A stretch of DNA of 64,000 nt, from positions 47,132-111,131 of the forward strand of contig NZ_RZUF01000003.1 in assembly GCF_004005375.1 (NCBI RefSeq), read 5' to 3'. The position numbers and the translations under genes are program-made. Positions 43,807-55,424 of this stretch are shown piece after piece. The notes beneath the pieces are model-generated. The model worked only from the letters and a program-made list of their open reading frames with translations, was not told the origin of the DNA and searched no databases. This DNA is from Rheinheimera sediminis (lineage in GTDB: Bacteria > Pseudomonadota > Gammaproteobacteria > Enterobacterales > Alteromonadaceae). Every line of letters begins with the position of its first letter. Within the stretch, counting starts at the first letter, position 1.

Positions 43807-44597
43807 GGCGCCTCCTGTAACCAAAACGGCATGCCAAGCACTGGTGTCGAAGGGCTGGCAAAGTCCTGTTTTGGCATAGCGCCCGCTAAAAATGCCGAGC
43901 GGCCAGCTTGTACTGCCTGCGAAAAAGCCAAAGCCATCACTACAGGATCTTTGGCTAAAGCCACGGCAGAATTCAGTAATACACCATCAAATCCCATTTC
44001 CATCACCTGACAAGCGTGACTGGGCAAACCTAAACCTGCATCTACTATTAAAGTGGCGTCTGGTAAACGTTCCCGTAAAGTCCGCAGCGCATAAGGGTTT
44101 AACACACCTAAACCTGAACCTATAGGTGCCGCCCAGGGCATCAGCACTTTGCAGCCGAGTTCGTACAGCCTTTTGCAAAGTACCAAATCGTCGGTGCAAT
44201 AAGGCAATACGTCAAAGCCATCCGCCAGCAGTTGTTCGGCTGCTTGTAGTAATAAAATCGGGTCGGGCTGCAGGTTGTAGTCATCGCCTATCAGCTCCAG
44301 TTTTATCCAATTGGTCTGGAAAATTTCCCGCGACATCTGCGCTAAGGTCACAGCTTGTTGTATTGAATGGCAACCTGCGGTATTGGGTAGCAGCCTGAGT
44401 TTTAAATCGCGGATCAGCTGCCAGAACTGCTCGCCACCTTGTTGTTCAGGCGCTTGCCGACGCAAGCTTAAAGTCACGGCTTCGCAGCCGCTTTGCTGCA
44501 AGGCTTGTTGCATCAGCGCCGGGTTTGGATACAAGGCGCTACCTAAAATCAGCCTGCTGTTCAGGGTTTGGCCATATATGTTGAAGCCTGAGTTCAT
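43803..44597 (-). CDS. thiG: Thiazole synthase ThiG
   Basis: TIM-barrel enzyme that builds the thiazole ring from deoxyxylulose phosphate, dehydroglycine and ThiS thiocarboxylate. Family motifs: [40 protein letters not shown] (Schiff-base Lys, about 100), [22 protein letters not shown] and [27 protein letters not shown]. 264 residues, standard. It starts two bases after the thiS stop and overlaps thiDE by four. With ThiO in the operon, dehydroglycine comes from the aerobic glycine oxidase route. Confidence 0.95.
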   Translation of the reverse strand: MNSGFNIYGQTLNSRLILGSALYPNPALMQQALQQSGCEAVTLSLRRQAPEQQGGEQFWQLIRDLKLRLLPNTAGCHSIQQAVTLAQMSREIFQTNWIKLELIGDDYNLQPDPILLLQAAEQLLADGFDVLPYCTDDLVLCKRLYELGCKVLMPWAAPIGSGLGVLNPYALRTLRERLPDATLIVDAGLGLPSHACQVMEMGFDGVLLNSAVALAKDPVVMALAFSQAVQAGRSAFLAGAMPKQDFASPSTPVLGMPFWLQEAP

Positions 44598-44599
44598 AT

Positions 44600-44804
44600 T
44601 TAACCTCCTGCTATAGGGCTAACAATATCCAGCTGATCACCGGCTTGAAGCACTGTGTCTGAATACTGGCTTGCAGCAATAAAACAGCCATTTAAGGCCA
44701 CAGCAAAAGGGGCTTTAAAACGCGGCAATAGCTCGTTTAATTGACTGGAGTTTAAGATTTCGGTTTTACCATTCAGCCAAATGCTTAGCTCTGTGTTTAG
44801 ATGC

Positions 44805-44812
<8 letters not shown>
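44600..44812 (-). CDS. thiS: Sulfur carrier protein ThiS
   Basis: A 70-residue ubiquitin-like sulfur carrier ending in the obligatory Gly-Gly (DIVSPIAGG), where ThiF adenylates and sulfur is loaded. [29 protein letters not shown] is the conserved beta-grasp part. A frame is open from 44911, but the family start is ATG 44812, with AAGGAG seven bases upstream. It overlaps the thiO stop by eight bases. Confidence 0.93.
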
Positions 44813-47869
<3,057 letters not shown>

Positions 47870-47974
47870 TTAATTTTCAACAGAGCTTGGGAAAAGCGTG
47901 GACAGCCATCAACAGATGAGCCGAATGAGTGCGCCAACAGGCAGACGGATCACCGCCGCTATTAGCGCTCTTGT

Positions 47975-48068
47975 TTCCCTCCGCAGGTATTATCCTGTTC
48001 AGGTTCCACGGATTCCGCCCAAGGGCGGTCTCAGCTGACAAACAAGGTTTGTGCAGCACTCCGACAAG
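47975..48068 (-). promoter_or_regulatory. TPP riboswitch (THI element)
   Basis: On the minus strand the leader reads GTCGGAGTGC...GTCAGCTGAGACC, then a GC stem (CCGCCCTTGGGCGG), GGAACCTGAACAGGATAAT, and CCTGCGGAGGGAA. These are the conserved CUGAGA and ACCUGA...GGNUAAUNCC...GCGNAGGGA blocks of the thiamine pyrophosphate aptamer. It should repress the thi operon when TPP is abundant. The expression platform lies in 47848-47974. Confidence 0.95.
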
Positions 48069-48200
48069 CTAAGTGCAGCCAGCATAAACAGCTTTTTTTC
48101 AGGCGGCAAGGGGAAATTGGTGGGGTCGTTGTTTTGGACTTGCGGTTTCTGTGAGCTAATTGGTGGCGGTCATCGGCGTAAAGTTTTCCTAAAAGTGGAT

Positions 48201-48235
48201 AAAAAATGTAGGGGTCGGGTTTATCCCGACCCACT
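48201..48235. repeat. Hairpin repeat, second copy of the 32281 family
   Basis: GGGTCGGG (48212-48219) and CCCGACCC (48225-48232) form a perfect 8-bp stem with loop TTTAT, preceded by ATGTAGG. The outer bases match the minus strand of 32318-32345. The rest of 48069-48389 holds the thi promoter region and nothing else I recognise. Confidence 0.58.
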
Positions 48236-48389
48236 CAACGTCAAGTCTTAAGCCGTGTTTCACACTTTATTTTATGGTGAGAGGGTTTCGTTACTTAGTA
48301 TTACCTATCAATGACTTAGCCTCAGAAGGATGATGCATGGCAATCTGATGCTGATTGTGCAGGGCAATGTAAAATATTCTGGGAAAAAC

Positions 48390-48665
48390 TTAGATCTTGT
48401 GCGACTTAATCGAAAGCTCAAAACCACAGGCATGGGCATATTTCACCAGCGTAGACCAGCTGGGGTTGGAGTTACCTTTTTCTAAGCGGCTGATATTGCT
48501 CTTTTGTGTCTGCATCCTTTGTGCAACCTGTTCTTGCGTGAGCCCGGCTTTAGTGCGCATGGAGAGCAGTTGATCAATAAAGTTAAATTCAGCCTCCAAC
48601 TGCTCGTATTCAGCTTTTACTTCAGGATTATCTAAAGCACGTTGTTTTAGTATTTGCAGACTCAT
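48390..48665 (-). CDS. XRE-family HTH protein, orphan HigA-type antitoxin
   Basis: A 91-residue protein with an N-terminal helical arm (MSLQILKQRALDNPEVKAEYEQLEAEFNFIDQLL) and a helix-turn-helix domain (TKAGLTQEQVAQRMQTQKSNISRLEKGNSNPSWSTLVKYAHACG). This arrangement is typical of HigA/RelB-like antitoxins that sit downstream of a RelE/HigB toxin. Here no toxin gene is left: only a short frame matching a toxin C-terminus overlaps its start codon. A 20-base palindrome 63 bases upstream is the likely operator, so self-repression is expected. Confidence 0.85.
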   Translation of the reverse strand: MSLQILKQRALDNPEVKAEYEQLEAEFNFIDQLLSMRTKAGLTQEQVAQRMQTQKSNISRLEKGNSNPSWSTLVKYAHACGFELSIKSHKI

Positions 48666-48712
48666 AAATGTTGAACCTCTTTTTGTCGTTCGCGAGCAGG
48701 CGTTAACGCTAT
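48662..48712 (-). pseudogene. C-terminal remnant of a HigB/RelE-type toxin
   Basis: Seventeen codons read IALTPARERQKEVQHL and stop in TGA, overlapping the antitoxin start as ATGA. The T-P-x-R-E-x-x-x-A/Q pattern recalls the C-terminus of Gp49-like toxins (KTPAREI...). It is preceded by a TAA, with no room for the rest of the gene before the operator. A deletion of the toxin body is inferred. Confidence 0.5.
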
Positions 48713-48727
48713 TTACGCGACCAGCTT

Positions 48728-48747
48728 AGTTATCTTATAAGATAACT
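48728..48747. promoter_or_regulatory. Perfect 20-base palindrome, probable antitoxin operator
   Basis: AGTTATCTTATAAGATAACT is a complete palindrome. It lies upstream of the XRE antitoxin in the position where HigA-type proteins bind their own promoter. It also contains a -10-like TATAA core. Confidence 0.75.
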
Positions 48748-48895
48748 TTCGGCAACGTTGTTGTCTATTCGTTTAGCTTCAGTGGTGAGGCGTAATTCTT
48801 GATACCCCAACCCTGCGACAATATGTCACATGGGTAGCAACGGAACTTTTTAGTAAAATCAGGGACATGCAACTAGCTATTTCCTGAAGGTTTTT

Positions 48896-50944
48896 ATGAA
48901 TTTTCCGCTATCCCGCCTGACTCTTGCTTTAAGTTTAGTTTGTTTTCCTGTCACTGTGCTTGCCGCTGACCCGGCAAATAAAGACGATGAGGAGATAGAG
49001 CGGGTCTCGGTCACAGGCCAGGTATTGAATAGCCCTGGTCAGTTGATCATGGACCCTAAAGCTGCGCGTCAGCCTTTGCCTGCCCACGATGGTGCTGATT
49101 ATTTAAAAACCATTCCGGGTTTTTCTGTGACCCGCAAAGGTGGCGCTGATGGCGATGCTTTATTCCGTGGTATGGCAGGTTCGCGTTTAGGCATTTTGGT
49201 CGATGGTGAAAATATATTGGGAGGCTGTAACTCCAGAATGGATGCACCAACTGCTTATATTTATCCTGAATTGCATGACTCGATGACAGTGATTAAGGGG
49301 CCACAATCTGTGATTCATGGCGCTGGTCATTCCGCTGCTGTGATTTTATTTGAGCGCACTACCGAAGCTTTTGAGCAACCGGGTTACCGCGCACATCTGA
49401 GTGCTACAGGTGCCAGTTTCGGCCGTCATGATGAGCTTGCCGATCTGCAATTGGGGCAAGAAAAGGGCTATTTGCTGTTAAGTGGCAGCAACTCTCAGTC
49501 GGACAACTACAAAGATGGCGATGGCACTGAAGTGCATTCGCGTTATCAGCGCTACAGTGGCAATATTGCATTGGGCTGGACACCGGACAGCGATACCAAA
49601 GTCGAACTGTCTGCGTCACGCAGTGACGGTGAAGCTGCTTATGCCGATCGTGGTATGGATGGCAGCCGTTTTTTACGCGATAGCCTGAACTTCAGGGTCG
49701 AGAAAAATGCCATTAAACCCTGGTTGGAACAAATCAAATTCCACGCTTTTGATAATGAAGTTGATCATCTGATGGATGATCAGCAATTGCGTAAGCCCGG
49801 CATGATGGGTTACGCCAACCCATTGCGTGAAACCAAAGGTGGCCGTTTTTCTGCAGTGTTAGTGCCTGCAAGCGCTCACAAGCTGACCTTGGGAGTTGAT
49901 CACCAAGAAAGTGCACACAGCTCACGTTCTGCGCCAGTTTCAGCCATTTACACCAACTGGCTGGATGATGCCGAAGTGTCACAGTTTGGTGTTTTTACTG
50001 AGTGGCGTTACGCTGCTTCGCTACAAAACACCCTGGTGGCGGGCTACAGATGGGATCATTGGAAAGCTGAAGATCAGCGTCTGGTGATTAAAGGCATGAT
50101 GAGCTCAGTACCTAATCCAACAGCTTTAGATCGCAGAACTAACGACTTGCACAGTGGCTTTGCCCGTTTTGAGCATAAGCTTGCAGAGCAGCCTGCTAGT
50201 TGGTACCTGGGGCTTGGCACAACGTCCAGATTTCCTGATTACTGGGAGCTAATCGCCAAAGAAGCGGCCGGCAGTATCAGTGCTTTTGATAGCTTACAAA
50301 GCGAAATCACTACTCAACTGGATACAGGTTACCTGTTTAAAAATGACAAAACCCAATGGTCGGTTTCAGCCTTTTACAATCAAATTGACGATTTTATTCT
50401 GGTTGATTACAGCTCAAGGATGAAAAGTAACGGTTTCGTTCGCAACATAGATGCCAGCAGCTATGGTGCTGAGTTGGGCATACAGCACAAGCTGACAGCG
50501 CATTGGCAAACTGAAGCTACTCTGGCTTATGTGCGTGGTGAAAATGACACGGATGGCACAGCATTAGCCCAGTTATCACCACTAGAACTGAAACTGGGTT
50601 TAAGTTATGCCCAGGATAACTGGTCTGTTGGCTCGCTGGTCCGGGTGGTGGATGCACAAAACCGCTTTGATCTGAATAAAGGCAATATAGTGGGCAAAGA
50701 CTTAGGGGCAACACCGGGTTTTGCTGTGTATTCACTGAATGCCAGTTGGCGTCCAATGGCTAGTTTGTTATTCACCGCTGGTGTGGATAACCTGTTTGAT
50801 CGCACTTATGCTGAGTTTGTCAGCTGTGCTTCCGGCAATGGTATGGGCGGCGCTATACCGGGTTACGTGCAAACAGGAAGAGTGAATGAGCCAGGTCGCA
50901 CGGCCTGGCTGAAATTACAGTGGAACTGGCAGGGTGATTTTTAA
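48896..50944 (+). CDS. TonB-dependent copper receptor, NosA/OprC family
   Basis: Outer-membrane TonB-dependent channel of 682 residues. The signal peptide is about 1-23. The plug domain has HDGADYLKTIPGFSVTRKGGADGDALFRGMAGSR and the diagnostic NILGGCNSRMDAPTAYIYPE, in which C-x-x-x-M corresponds to the copper-binding Cys and Met of OprC. A 22-strand barrel follows, ending in NLFDRTYAEFVS...ARTAWLKLQWNWQGDF with terminal aromatic Phe. Copper import is therefore likely. ATG 48896 has CTGAAGG upstream. Possibly serves copper enzymes such as the tyrosinase in this window (inference). Confidence 0.9.
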   Translation: MNFPLSRLTLALSLVCFPVTVLAADPANKDDEEIERVSVTGQVLNSPGQLIMDPKAARQPLPAHDGADYLKTIPGFSVTRKGGADGDALFRGMAGSRLGILVDGENILGGCNSRMDAPTAYIYPELHDSMTVIKGPQSVIHGAGHSAAVILFERTTEAFEQPGYRAHLSATGASFGRHDELADLQLGQEKGYLLLSGSNSQSDNYKDGDGTEVHSRYQRYSGNIALGWTPDSDTKVELSASRSDGEAAYADRGMDGSRFLRDSLNFRVEKNAIKPWLEQIKFHAFDNEVDHLMDDQQLRKPGMMGYANPLRETKGGRFSAVLVPASAHKLTLGVDHQESAHSSRSAPVSAIYTNWLDDAEVSQFGVFTEWRYAASLQNTLVAGYRWDHWKAEDQRLVIKGMMSSVPNPTALDRRTNDLHSGFARFEHKLAEQPASWYLGLGTTSRFPDYWELIAKEAAGSISAFDSLQSEITTQLDTGYLFKNDKTQWSVSAFYNQIDDFILVDYSSRMKSNGFVRNIDASSYGAELGIQHKLTAHWQTEATLAYVRGENDTDGTALAQLSPLELKLGLSYAQDNWSVGSLVRVVDAQNRFDLNKGNIVGKDLGATPGFAVYSLNASWRPMASLLFTAGVDNLFDRTYAEFVSCASGNGMGGAIPGYVQTGRVNEPGRTAWLKLQWNWQGDF

Positions 50945-51065
50945 AGCACCACTGATAAGTTTATTCAGTGGCACGGCTTATCGCGAACTCAGGTTGTTTA
51001 ACTTAGCCGCAAGAAGATTCAGCCAATTTATGCTAATTTGCTTGCGGTTGCCATTTTGAAAAGAC

Positions 51066-52583
51066 TTGCCTGTGGACAGACGCCATTTTTTAACTTTAAG
51101 CAGTGCCGCTGCTGTAGCTACGTTATCCGGTTGCCAGTTCAGCCCTGTTACTGCTTTGCCAGAAGCTACAGACTGGCAGCTGCTCAAGGCCAGTTTTTCC
51201 GGCCAGTTGCTATTTCCATCAGAGAACGGTTTTAGTCGTTTTTATAAAGCGGCCAATTCCCGTTACGACTCAATTATTCCAGCTGTGATAGCGCGTTGTG
51301 CCACTAAGGCCGATATACAGCTGGTTTTAGCTTTTGCCCGTCGTTATCAATTGCCTATTACAGGCCGCAGTGGCGGGCATAATTATGCGGGTTACTCCAG
51401 TACTCAGGGTATTTTGCTGGACTTAGCTTTGATGGCCGATATTCAGTTGCAGCCAGAAGACAACACAGCCTGGATTGGCGCTGGCGCTAAATTAGGCGAT
51501 GTATACGACCAACTGAGTAAAAAAGGCCGCTCCATTCCGGCAGGCAGTTGCGTAGGTGTGGGTATTGCAGGTTTAACTCAAGGCGGCGGTTTTGGTATTG
51601 CAGACCGATTATACGGTTTAACCTGTGATGCAGTGCTCGAGGCTGAACTGGTGACAGTGGATGGCGAAGTGCTGCGTTGCAGTGAGCAGCACAATGCAAA
51701 TTTATTCTGGGGTTTACAGGGCGGTGGCGGTGGTCAGTTTGGCATAGTCACCCGCTTTAAATTTCAAACTTTTGCCACTAGCGATATCTTAAGTTGCAGG
51801 GCTTCTTTTGCGTTGAAAGACGCTTTAGCTGTGCTGAGTGCCTGGCAAGACTGGAGTCAGCAGTTACCAGAACAGTTATGGTCGCAAGTGGCTTTATGGT
51901 GGAGCGGCGATACAAAACGTGAACTGGTGGTACAAATACGTCTCACCAGCCTGGGGTTGACTGAACAGGCCAAGCAATTATGGCAAAACTGGTTGCAGCT
52001 TTTGAAAGTAGAGCCGCTGACCCAGGAAGTGGCTTTGCATTCCTATCGGGATTTTATGCTCAGTGATTGTGATGGGTTGGAGATGTCTGAATGCAAACTG
52101 TCACATCAGTCGGAGCAGGCCAAACTGAACCGCACTGCAATGACCGGAAGTTCGGATTTTTTTAATCAGCCTATTAATCAGGCTGGTTTAACAGCTTTGC
52201 TGGAACAGGTGCTTAAGCGACATCGGCAGGGGTTTTCAGGCGGTATTTTATTCACCTTGATGGGCGGTGCTATTGGTTCAGTTGCCATAGATCAGACCGC
52301 TTTTGTACACAGGGATGCGGTATTTTGTGCTCAATATATGGTGAGTTACCCTGTGGGTACTGATGAGACTTCATTAAAGAATGCTGCGCTTTGGGTCAAT
52401 CAGATGCGTACTGTTATGCGGCCTTACAGTACAGGTGGGGCTTATTTAAACTACACAGACGCTTTACTTAAAAACTGGCCTGATGCTTATTATGCGGGTC
52501 ATTACAGCAAACTACAGCAACTGAAAGGCCGTTACGATCCACAGTGGTTACTACGATTTGCACAAGGCATCACACCAGCCTGA
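51066..52583 (+). CDS. Tat-exported FAD-linked oxidoreductase (BBE type)
   Basis: Flavoprotein of the berberine-bridge/VAO family, about 505 residues. The N-terminus has a Tat motif (DRRHFLTLS) and a lipobox-like LSGC. The FAD domain contains PITGRSGGHNYAGYS (about 100-114), where the His can carry covalent FAD, and PAGSCVGVGIAGLTQGGGFGI. The C-terminal BBE segment YLNYTDALLKNWPDAYYAGHYSKLQQLKGRYDP is typical. Substrate unknown (sugars and alcohols are common). The start is TTG 51066 or GTG 51072. The SMP-30 gene follows after 20 bases and is probably co-transcribed. Confidence 0.87.
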   Translation: MPVDRRHFLTLSSAAAVATLSGCQFSPVTALPEATDWQLLKASFSGQLLFPSENGFSRFYKAANSRYDSIIPAVIARCATKADIQLVLAFARRYQLPITGRSGGHNYAGYSSTQGILLDLALMADIQLQPEDNTAWIGAGAKLGDVYDQLSKKGRSIPAGSCVGVGIAGLTQGGGFGIADRLYGLTCDAVLEAELVTVDGEVLRCSEQHNANLFWGLQGGGGGQFGIVTRFKFQTFATSDILSCRASFALKDALAVLSAWQDWSQQLPEQLWSQVALWWSGDTKRELVVQIRLTSLGLTEQAKQLWQNWLQLLKVEPLTQEVALHSYRDFMLSDCDGLEMSECKLSHQSEQAKLNRTAMTGSSDFFNQPINQAGLTALLEQVLKRHRQGFSGGILFTLMGGAIGSVAIDQTAFVHRDAVFCAQYMVSYPVGTDETSLKNAALWVNQMRTVMRPYSTGGAYLNYTDALLKNWPDAYYAGHYSKLQQLKGRYDPQWLLRFAQGITPA

Positions 52584-52603
52584 CCTAAGAGGGATATCAG
52601 AGG

Positions 52604-53461
52604 ATGAAGTTTAAGCTATTGAATTTATTATTTTTATCACTAACCCTGCCAGCTTTCAGCCTTGTGGCTGAACAGAAAATCCACAGCACAGATTTTGTGG
52701 CTGATGGGGTTTTTCATGCCGCTATTGAAGGCCCGGCTACAGATCAAAACGGCTATCTGTATGCAGTGAATTATGGCGTTGAAGGCACTATAGGCAAAGT
52801 CAGTCCAGAAGGTGAGGTGAGCTTAGCTTTGACTTTACCTAAAGGCAGCATTGGCAACGGTATACGTTTTGACCAAAAAGGTCTGATGTATATAGCAGAT
52901 TACACAGGCCATAATATTTGGCGTTACGACGGAAAACAGTTGCAGCTGCATGCTCATCAGCCTTTGATGTTTCAGCCAAACGATTTAACCATAGCCACTA
53001 ACGGCGTGATTTTCGCCAGCGACCCGGACTGGAAAAACCGCAGAGGCCAGTTGTGGCGTATTGAAACAGATGGCAGATCCAGTCTGGTCGAAACAGAAAT
53101 GGGTACCACCAACGGAGTGGAAATCAGCCCAGACCAGACCAGGTTGTATGTCAATGAAAGCGCGCAGCGCAGAGTCTGGGTTTATGATTTGGATGACAAA
53201 TTTAACGCCAGCAATAAAAGACTGTTGATCCAGTTCCCTGATTTTGGCTTAGACGGCATGCGCTGTGATGCTGCAGGCAATCTTTATATAGCGCGTTATG
53301 GTAAAGGTGTGGTTGCTAAAGTGAGCCCGGACGGCACTTTGCTGAAAGAATACAAGTTAAAAGGTGAGTTTCCGACCAATGTCACTTTTTCGCAAAAAGA
53401 CCCAGGCTTGTTATATGTCACTATGCAAAAACGTGGCGCTGTTGAGCTGATAAAGCTCTGA
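52604..53461 (+). CDS. Exported SMP-30/gluconolactonase-like beta-propeller
   Basis: A 285-residue protein with a signal peptide (about 1-22) and a six-bladed propeller of the SMP-30/Gluconolactonase/LRE family. Repeating elements include GPATDQNGYLYAVNYG, GIRFDQKGLMYIADYTGHNIW, PNDLTIATNGVIFASDPDW, TNGVEISPDQTRLYVNES and DGMRCDAAGNLYIARYGKG. Metal-ligand positions (E, N, D) seem present. Together with the preceding FAD oxidoreductase it could handle sugar oxidation: the oxidase forms a lactone and this opens it. That pairing is inferred. GGGATATCAGAGG precedes ATG 52604. Confidence 0.87.
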   Translation: MKFKLLNLLFLSLTLPAFSLVAEQKIHSTDFVADGVFHAAIEGPATDQNGYLYAVNYGVEGTIGKVSPEGEVSLALTLPKGSIGNGIRFDQKGLMYIADYTGHNIWRYDGKQLQLHAHQPLMFQPNDLTIATNGVIFASDPDWKNRRGQLWRIETDGRSSLVETEMGTTNGVEISPDQTRLYVNESAQRRVWVYDLDDKFNASNKRLLIQFPDFGLDGMRCDAAGNLYIARYGKGVVAKVSPDGTLLKEYKLKGEFPTNVTFSQKDPGLLYVTMQKRGAVELIKL

Positions 53462-53509
53462 CGCAAAAAGCTGCTTTTTTGCAGCTTTCATCGAAATTGG
53501 CTTGTGTGG

Positions 53510-53782
53510 TTAATGCACCTGATAGTGGCGGCAAAAAAAGTCGATCACTTTGTCCGGATCAGGCCTGGTCAGCATTTTATGTTTCAGCGCTAAACCTACT
53601 GCGAGAGCTCTTAAACTGTCATCTAGAGGTGCACCTGCAGGCTTTTTAATTTGATGATGCTGAAACAGAAAATTCAGCGCAGCTCCAGCATAAGAGTTCA
53701 CCGAGTGCGAAGGCAGTAAACGCAGTTCCTGCAGCCTTACTCCAAGTTCACGCATGCGTTGTAAGCGGTTGGCTTCGTTCAT
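53510..53782 (-). CDS. Small soluble protein of unknown function
   Basis: A 90-residue, helical, basic protein (MNEANRLQRMRELGVRLQELRLL...; FLFQHHQIKKPAGAPLDDSLRALAVGLALKHKML; ending FFCRHYQVH). No family recognised. AGGAGA lies seven bases before ATG 53782, a strong ribosome site that supports translation. It stands alone between a convergent SMP-30 gene and a 350-base leader region that contains an unusual open frame. Confidence 0.65.
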   Translation of the reverse strand: MNEANRLQRMRELGVRLQELRLLPSHSVNSYAGAALNFLFQHHQIKKPAGAPLDDSLRALAVGLALKHKMLTRPDPDKVIDFFCRHYQVH

Positions 53783-54131
53783 GTATGTCTCCTTTCAACA
53801 GCAGTAAAACCTGATGTTTCTATATCTGCCGTGATCGGGAAAGCTTTAGTGAAATCCTTGCTACTGAATTTGCTATGGCCGTCGGGTAAGGAAAATGCTG
53901 GCATAAACTCAGCCGTTACAAGGGTGAGAAAATCAGCAAGTAGAGCGACTTGCGTCCGCTGAAAAGGAAAATGCCGCCATAAACCAGAACATCTGACAGA
54001 GGGAGGTCTTTGGAGGTACCTGTACTCTGTGGCGGCTTTCAAAACCCTGTTTCGTGGGAATGAGGACGAAACAGGGAAAACTAGGAGAAAACATTGTTGC
54101 CGGGCCGGGTTAGCAGCTCGGCAAAGAGCAA
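53783..54131. other. Leader region with open frame and hairpins
   Basis: A minus-strand frame from 54042 runs to 53779 without a stop (87 codons) and ends inside the next gene's start. Its second half (SKFSSKDFTKAFPITADIE) has natural composition although it lies in a 5' leader. It could be a remnant, a repeat or a leader peptide. Hairpins are listed separately. Confidence 0.35.
54045..54076. terminator. Strong hairpin downstream of the CBS gene
   Basis: CCCTGTTTCGT (54045-54055) pairs perfectly with ACGAAACAGGG (54066-54076) around a 10-base loop; flanking AAAA and TTTT in both directions give U-runs. A second, weaker stem TTGCCG/CGGCAA lies at 54097-54124. It probably ends the minus-strand CBS transcript. 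Confidence 0.65.
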
Positions 54132-54692
54132 TCAGGCATACACATGGTCAAAAATATTCAAAAAAGTCGGCACTTTTTCAATATGAACCGGAATATGCAG
54201 ACGGCTGGCGATATCGCTGGCGGATATGACGCCCCGAATATGGTGAGATTCGGTATCTATTACTAAACAATACTGCTCGCCATTGTGTTGCAGAGTGCTC
54301 AGCACATCGCCGATAGAGCAGTGTTTGATTTGCTGATAGGCCAAGGCTTTGATTTTATCGCGTGGACGCATTAAATCAGCTACTGTCAGGTCAGTACGAT
54401 TGACCCCTTTGCCTAAGCGTTGCAGTACATTCTGGATAGACAACTGTTCGTAGCTGATTAAACCAATCAGTTCCTGATTGGCGTCTATTACCAGTTTTAG
54501 CTTGCTATGCTCGTGATTCATCATATCCTCTGCTTCGACTGCACAGGTGCCAGAATCAATCATCATAGGGCTGTTGGTTTTAAAATCAGACAGGAAATCC
54601 AGCGCCGCTGAATTTAACGTTGCTTCGGCAAATTCAGCGGGCTGAACTAAATGATCTATCACGTCAACGTTGAATAAATTTAACTTTTTCAT
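54132..54692 (-). CDS. CBS-domain protein
   Basis: A 186-residue soluble protein with a CBS pair. CBS 1 is about residues 38-95 (SPMMIDSGTCAVEAEDMMNHEHSKLKLVIDANQELIGLIS), and CBS 2 about 108-170 (VADLMRPRDKIKALAYQQIKHCSIGDVLSTLQHNGEQYCLVIDTESHHIRGVIS). Such modules bind adenine nucleotides and regulate partners. There is no attached enzyme domain. The start ATG 54692 has AGAGG upstream. A partner is not evident; the neighbours are a small exported protein and a hairpin-ended leader. Confidence 0.85.
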   Translation of the reverse strand: MKKLNLFNVDVIDHLVQPAEFAEATLNSAALDFLSDFKTNSPMMIDSGTCAVEAEDMMNHEHSKLKLVIDANQELIGLISYEQLSIQNVLQRLGKGVNRTDLTVADLMRPRDKIKALAYQQIKHCSIGDVLSTLQHNGEQYCLVIDTESHHIRGVISASDIASRLHIPVHIEKVPTFLNIFDHVYA

Positions 54693-54802
54693 AGAAACCT
54701 CTCGTCAGTCCGCTCAGAGGCAGCGAACCGAATATCAATACAATCAATGGATGTCGTCAGATCTATGGCGATGAAGCCTGAAACTCTGACTATTTCAATG
54801 AA

Positions 54803-55120
54803 TTAAGAGAGGTGTACTGGTGGCGCACGCGCTGCATAACAGCTTTGCTGCGCTTTATTGAAGTTTGTATCTGGTTGCTGATAAAAACGATTTTGTGCTG
54901 CGGGAAATTCAAAGCTATTCCAGCAGGCGGCACCTTTATCGTCATCAGTTGAAGTTTCTGTTAAGTCGACAGTGGAATGAGTGGCAGAGGCCACCAGAGC
55001 AACGGTGAAGTTTTTATTCGCCTGCTGTAAATCTACCCAACTGCTGGATGCAGAATGGCCTGCTGAAGGAAACAGCAAACTCAGGTAAAACAACACTGCG
55101 ATAAAACTTAAATACTTCAT
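54803..55120 (-). CDS. Small exported protein of unknown function
   Basis: About 105 residues with a signal peptide (MKYLSFIAVLFYLSLLFPSAGHSASS) and a mature part of some 80 residues, including ATHSTVDLTETSTDDDKGAACWNSFEFPAAQNRFYQQP and two Cys that could form one disulfide. No family recognised. A frame opens at 55240, but the signal peptide begins at ATG 55120, so I choose that. It lies downstream of the cyd operon on the same strand after a 187-base gap. Confidence 0.58.
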   Translation of the reverse strand: MKYLSFIAVLFYLSLLFPSAGHSASSSWVDLQQANKNFTVALVASATHSTVDLTETSTDDDKGAACWNSFEFPAAQNRFYQQPDTNFNKAQQSCYAARAPPVHLS

Positions 55121-55307
55121 TTTTCGCGCCCGGAATAAACCAATACAGCTTGGCCTTCTCCTGACTATAGCAGCGTTGTTTTTTAAAATGCAAATAAAAG
55201 AAATGAAAAAAGTGATAAGGGTTATTTTAAAGATCGACACTTTCCTTGTGTCAGATCAATAAAAGTCTGCTGTTTAATAGATGAAAGTTGTTGATTTTTT
55301 TAGTGCT

Positions 55308-55424
55308 TCATAAAAACTTCATGCCCTGTTTTAACAGCCAGGCGACCAGCAGCAAAGTTAAAAAACCTGTCAGATACAACAACACAAACCACTGGCCCTG
55401 GGAAAGTTTATTGAACCATTTCAT
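55308..55424 (-). CDS. CydX/DUF2474-like small subunit of cytochrome bd
   Basis: A 38-residue single-helix membrane protein that begins MKWFNKLSQGQ and has a helix of about 20 residues (FVLLYLTGFLTLLLVAWLL), ending KQGMKFL. Its ATG shares a base with the cydB stop (TGATG), with AGGAGGG upstream. The position and design match the small accessory subunits (CydX, or DUF2474 in CIO-type oxidases) that stabilise haem insertion. Confidence 0.8.
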   Translation of the reverse strand: MKWFNKLSQGQWFVLLYLTGFLTLLLVAWLLKQGMKFL

